Of a stretch of 50,315 bases of DNA, positions 49,793 through 50,315 are shown piece after piece. Each line of letters opens with the position of its first letter. Within the stretch, counting starts at the first letter, position 1. The DNA lies in the NCBI GenBank assembly GCA_047617105.1, contig JBLGCB010000007.1, forward strand, positions 1-50,315, given 5' to 3'. This stretch comes from JABSOG01 sp047617105 (GTDB lineage Bacteria > Pseudomonadota > Gammaproteobacteria > Enterobacterales > Alteromonadaceae). A program made the position numbers and the translations under genes. The notes under the pieces were generated by a model, which made no database searches, had not been told where the DNA came from, and saw nothing but the letters and a program-made list of their open reading frames with translations.

Positions 49793-50315
49793 CTATATAT
49801 CGGTATTCTCAGATATTGAAAGCGCATCTTCAATCTCAACACCAAGATAGCGAACTGTGCTTTCTAATTTTGAGTGTCCAAGTCGTAATTGGATTGCTCT
49901 GAGGTTTTTAGTTCGGTTGTATATGAGTGACGCTTTTGTTCTTCGCATTGAATGTGTACCGTACCGAGTAGCATCTAATCCAATCATTGATACCCAGCGT
50001 TTTACAAGTCGAGAATAACTATGGTATGAAATCCTGTTGTTTTTACCTCGGTTACTTGGGAACAGAAAATCTTGTAAATTCAGGTTACCTGATTCAATCC
50101 AGCAACTCATCGAATCTCGTGTCTTTACCGTCAATTCAAATTGAACTGGTGATTGTGTTTTTTGCTGTCGAATTGTAACCCTACTCTGGATTGTTCCACC
50201 GAGCATGATGTCTCGAACCTTCAATTTTAGTAAATCACAAGCTCTTAACTTACTGTCCAAGGCCAAGTTAAACAACGCCAACTCTGCGAGCTTATTATGT
50301 ATCTCAAGATGTATC
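49793..50315 (-). CDS. Tyrosine recombinase/integrase, N-terminus beyond the window
   Basis: The frame is open from the right edge to TAG at 49793, giving about 173 residues. It contains the catalytic pattern of tyrosine recombinases: ALDSKLRACDLLKLKVRD (first Arg box), GTHSMRRTKASLIY (His and Arg of box II), LRLGHSKLESTVRYLGVE (His, then the nucleophile Tyr). It matches the small stand-alone integrases of about 180-190 residues that begin shortly before the visible part, so only about 10-20 residues are missing. It marks accessory DNA. Its partner attachment sites could not be identified. There is no sign of frameshift. Confidence 0.85.
   Translation of the reverse strand, partial: IHLEIHNKLAELALFNLALDSKLRACDLLKLKVRDIMLGGTIQSRVTIRQQKTQSPVQFELTVKTRDSMSCWIESGNLNLQDFLFPSNRGKNNRISYHSYSRLVKRWVSMIGLDATRYGTHSMRRTKASLIYNRTKNLRAIQLRLGHSKLESTVRYLGVEIEDALSISENTDI

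Overview
The window looks like chromosomal DNA of a marine-type gammaproteobacterium, most likely in or near the Alteromonadales. This is inferred from the gene set (DUF2956, DUF938, CvfB-like S1 protein, dodecin, RIO kinase, GFA protein, LhgO) and not from any marker gene. No rRNA or tRNA gene was recognised.

Layout. Positions 1-121 hold the right end of an IS30-family element, whose terminal repeat now supplies the last codons of a DUF2956 gene. Positions 325-4422 carry housekeeping genes: an MFS transporter, a DUF938 methyltransferase and a CvfB-like RNA-binding protein on the minus strand, and a glycosyltransferase on the plus strand. Positions 4634-20566 form a minus-strand block of 13 genes that is probably one functional unit. 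It contains a MotA/TolQ/ExbB-like channel protein and two VWA proteins whose N-terminal membrane helix carries an ExbD/MotB-like aspartate. It also contains a degenerate Hsp70/FHA-like protein, a PEGA plus formylglycine-enzyme-like membrane protein, a membrane TPR protein, four lipoproteins (one extremely serine-rich), a small secreted protein, a TonB-C/TPR protein and an M48 metalloprotease lipoprotein. I read it as an uncharacterised proton-driven cell-envelope machine. Positions 21207-30811 carry LhgO, a PLP deaminase/desulfhydrase-like enzyme, a DUF952 protein, an RND efflux pair, dodecin, a PqiA-like protein and a RIO kinase.

Positions 31110-47481 hold four paralogous two-component sensor proteins of the reg_prop/Y_Y_Y type with a GFA gene in the middle. 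Three of the four are HK-REC-HK hybrids. The first has lost almost all of its beta-propeller sensor and the third lacks the first kinase and the receiver. None has a DNA-binding output domain. Positions 47486-50315 look like accessory DNA: a nucleotidyltransferase-like/XRE pair behind a perfect 22-bp palindrome, a PD-(D/E)XK-like ORF whose likely true start is cut off by an in-frame stop codon, and a tyrosine recombinase running off the right edge.

Several non-coding repeats occur inside the window: a 114-bp repeat present twice in inverted orientation, a 50-bp repeat present twice in inverted orientation and next to a 41-bp triplication, and a 182-bp imperfect inverted repeat.
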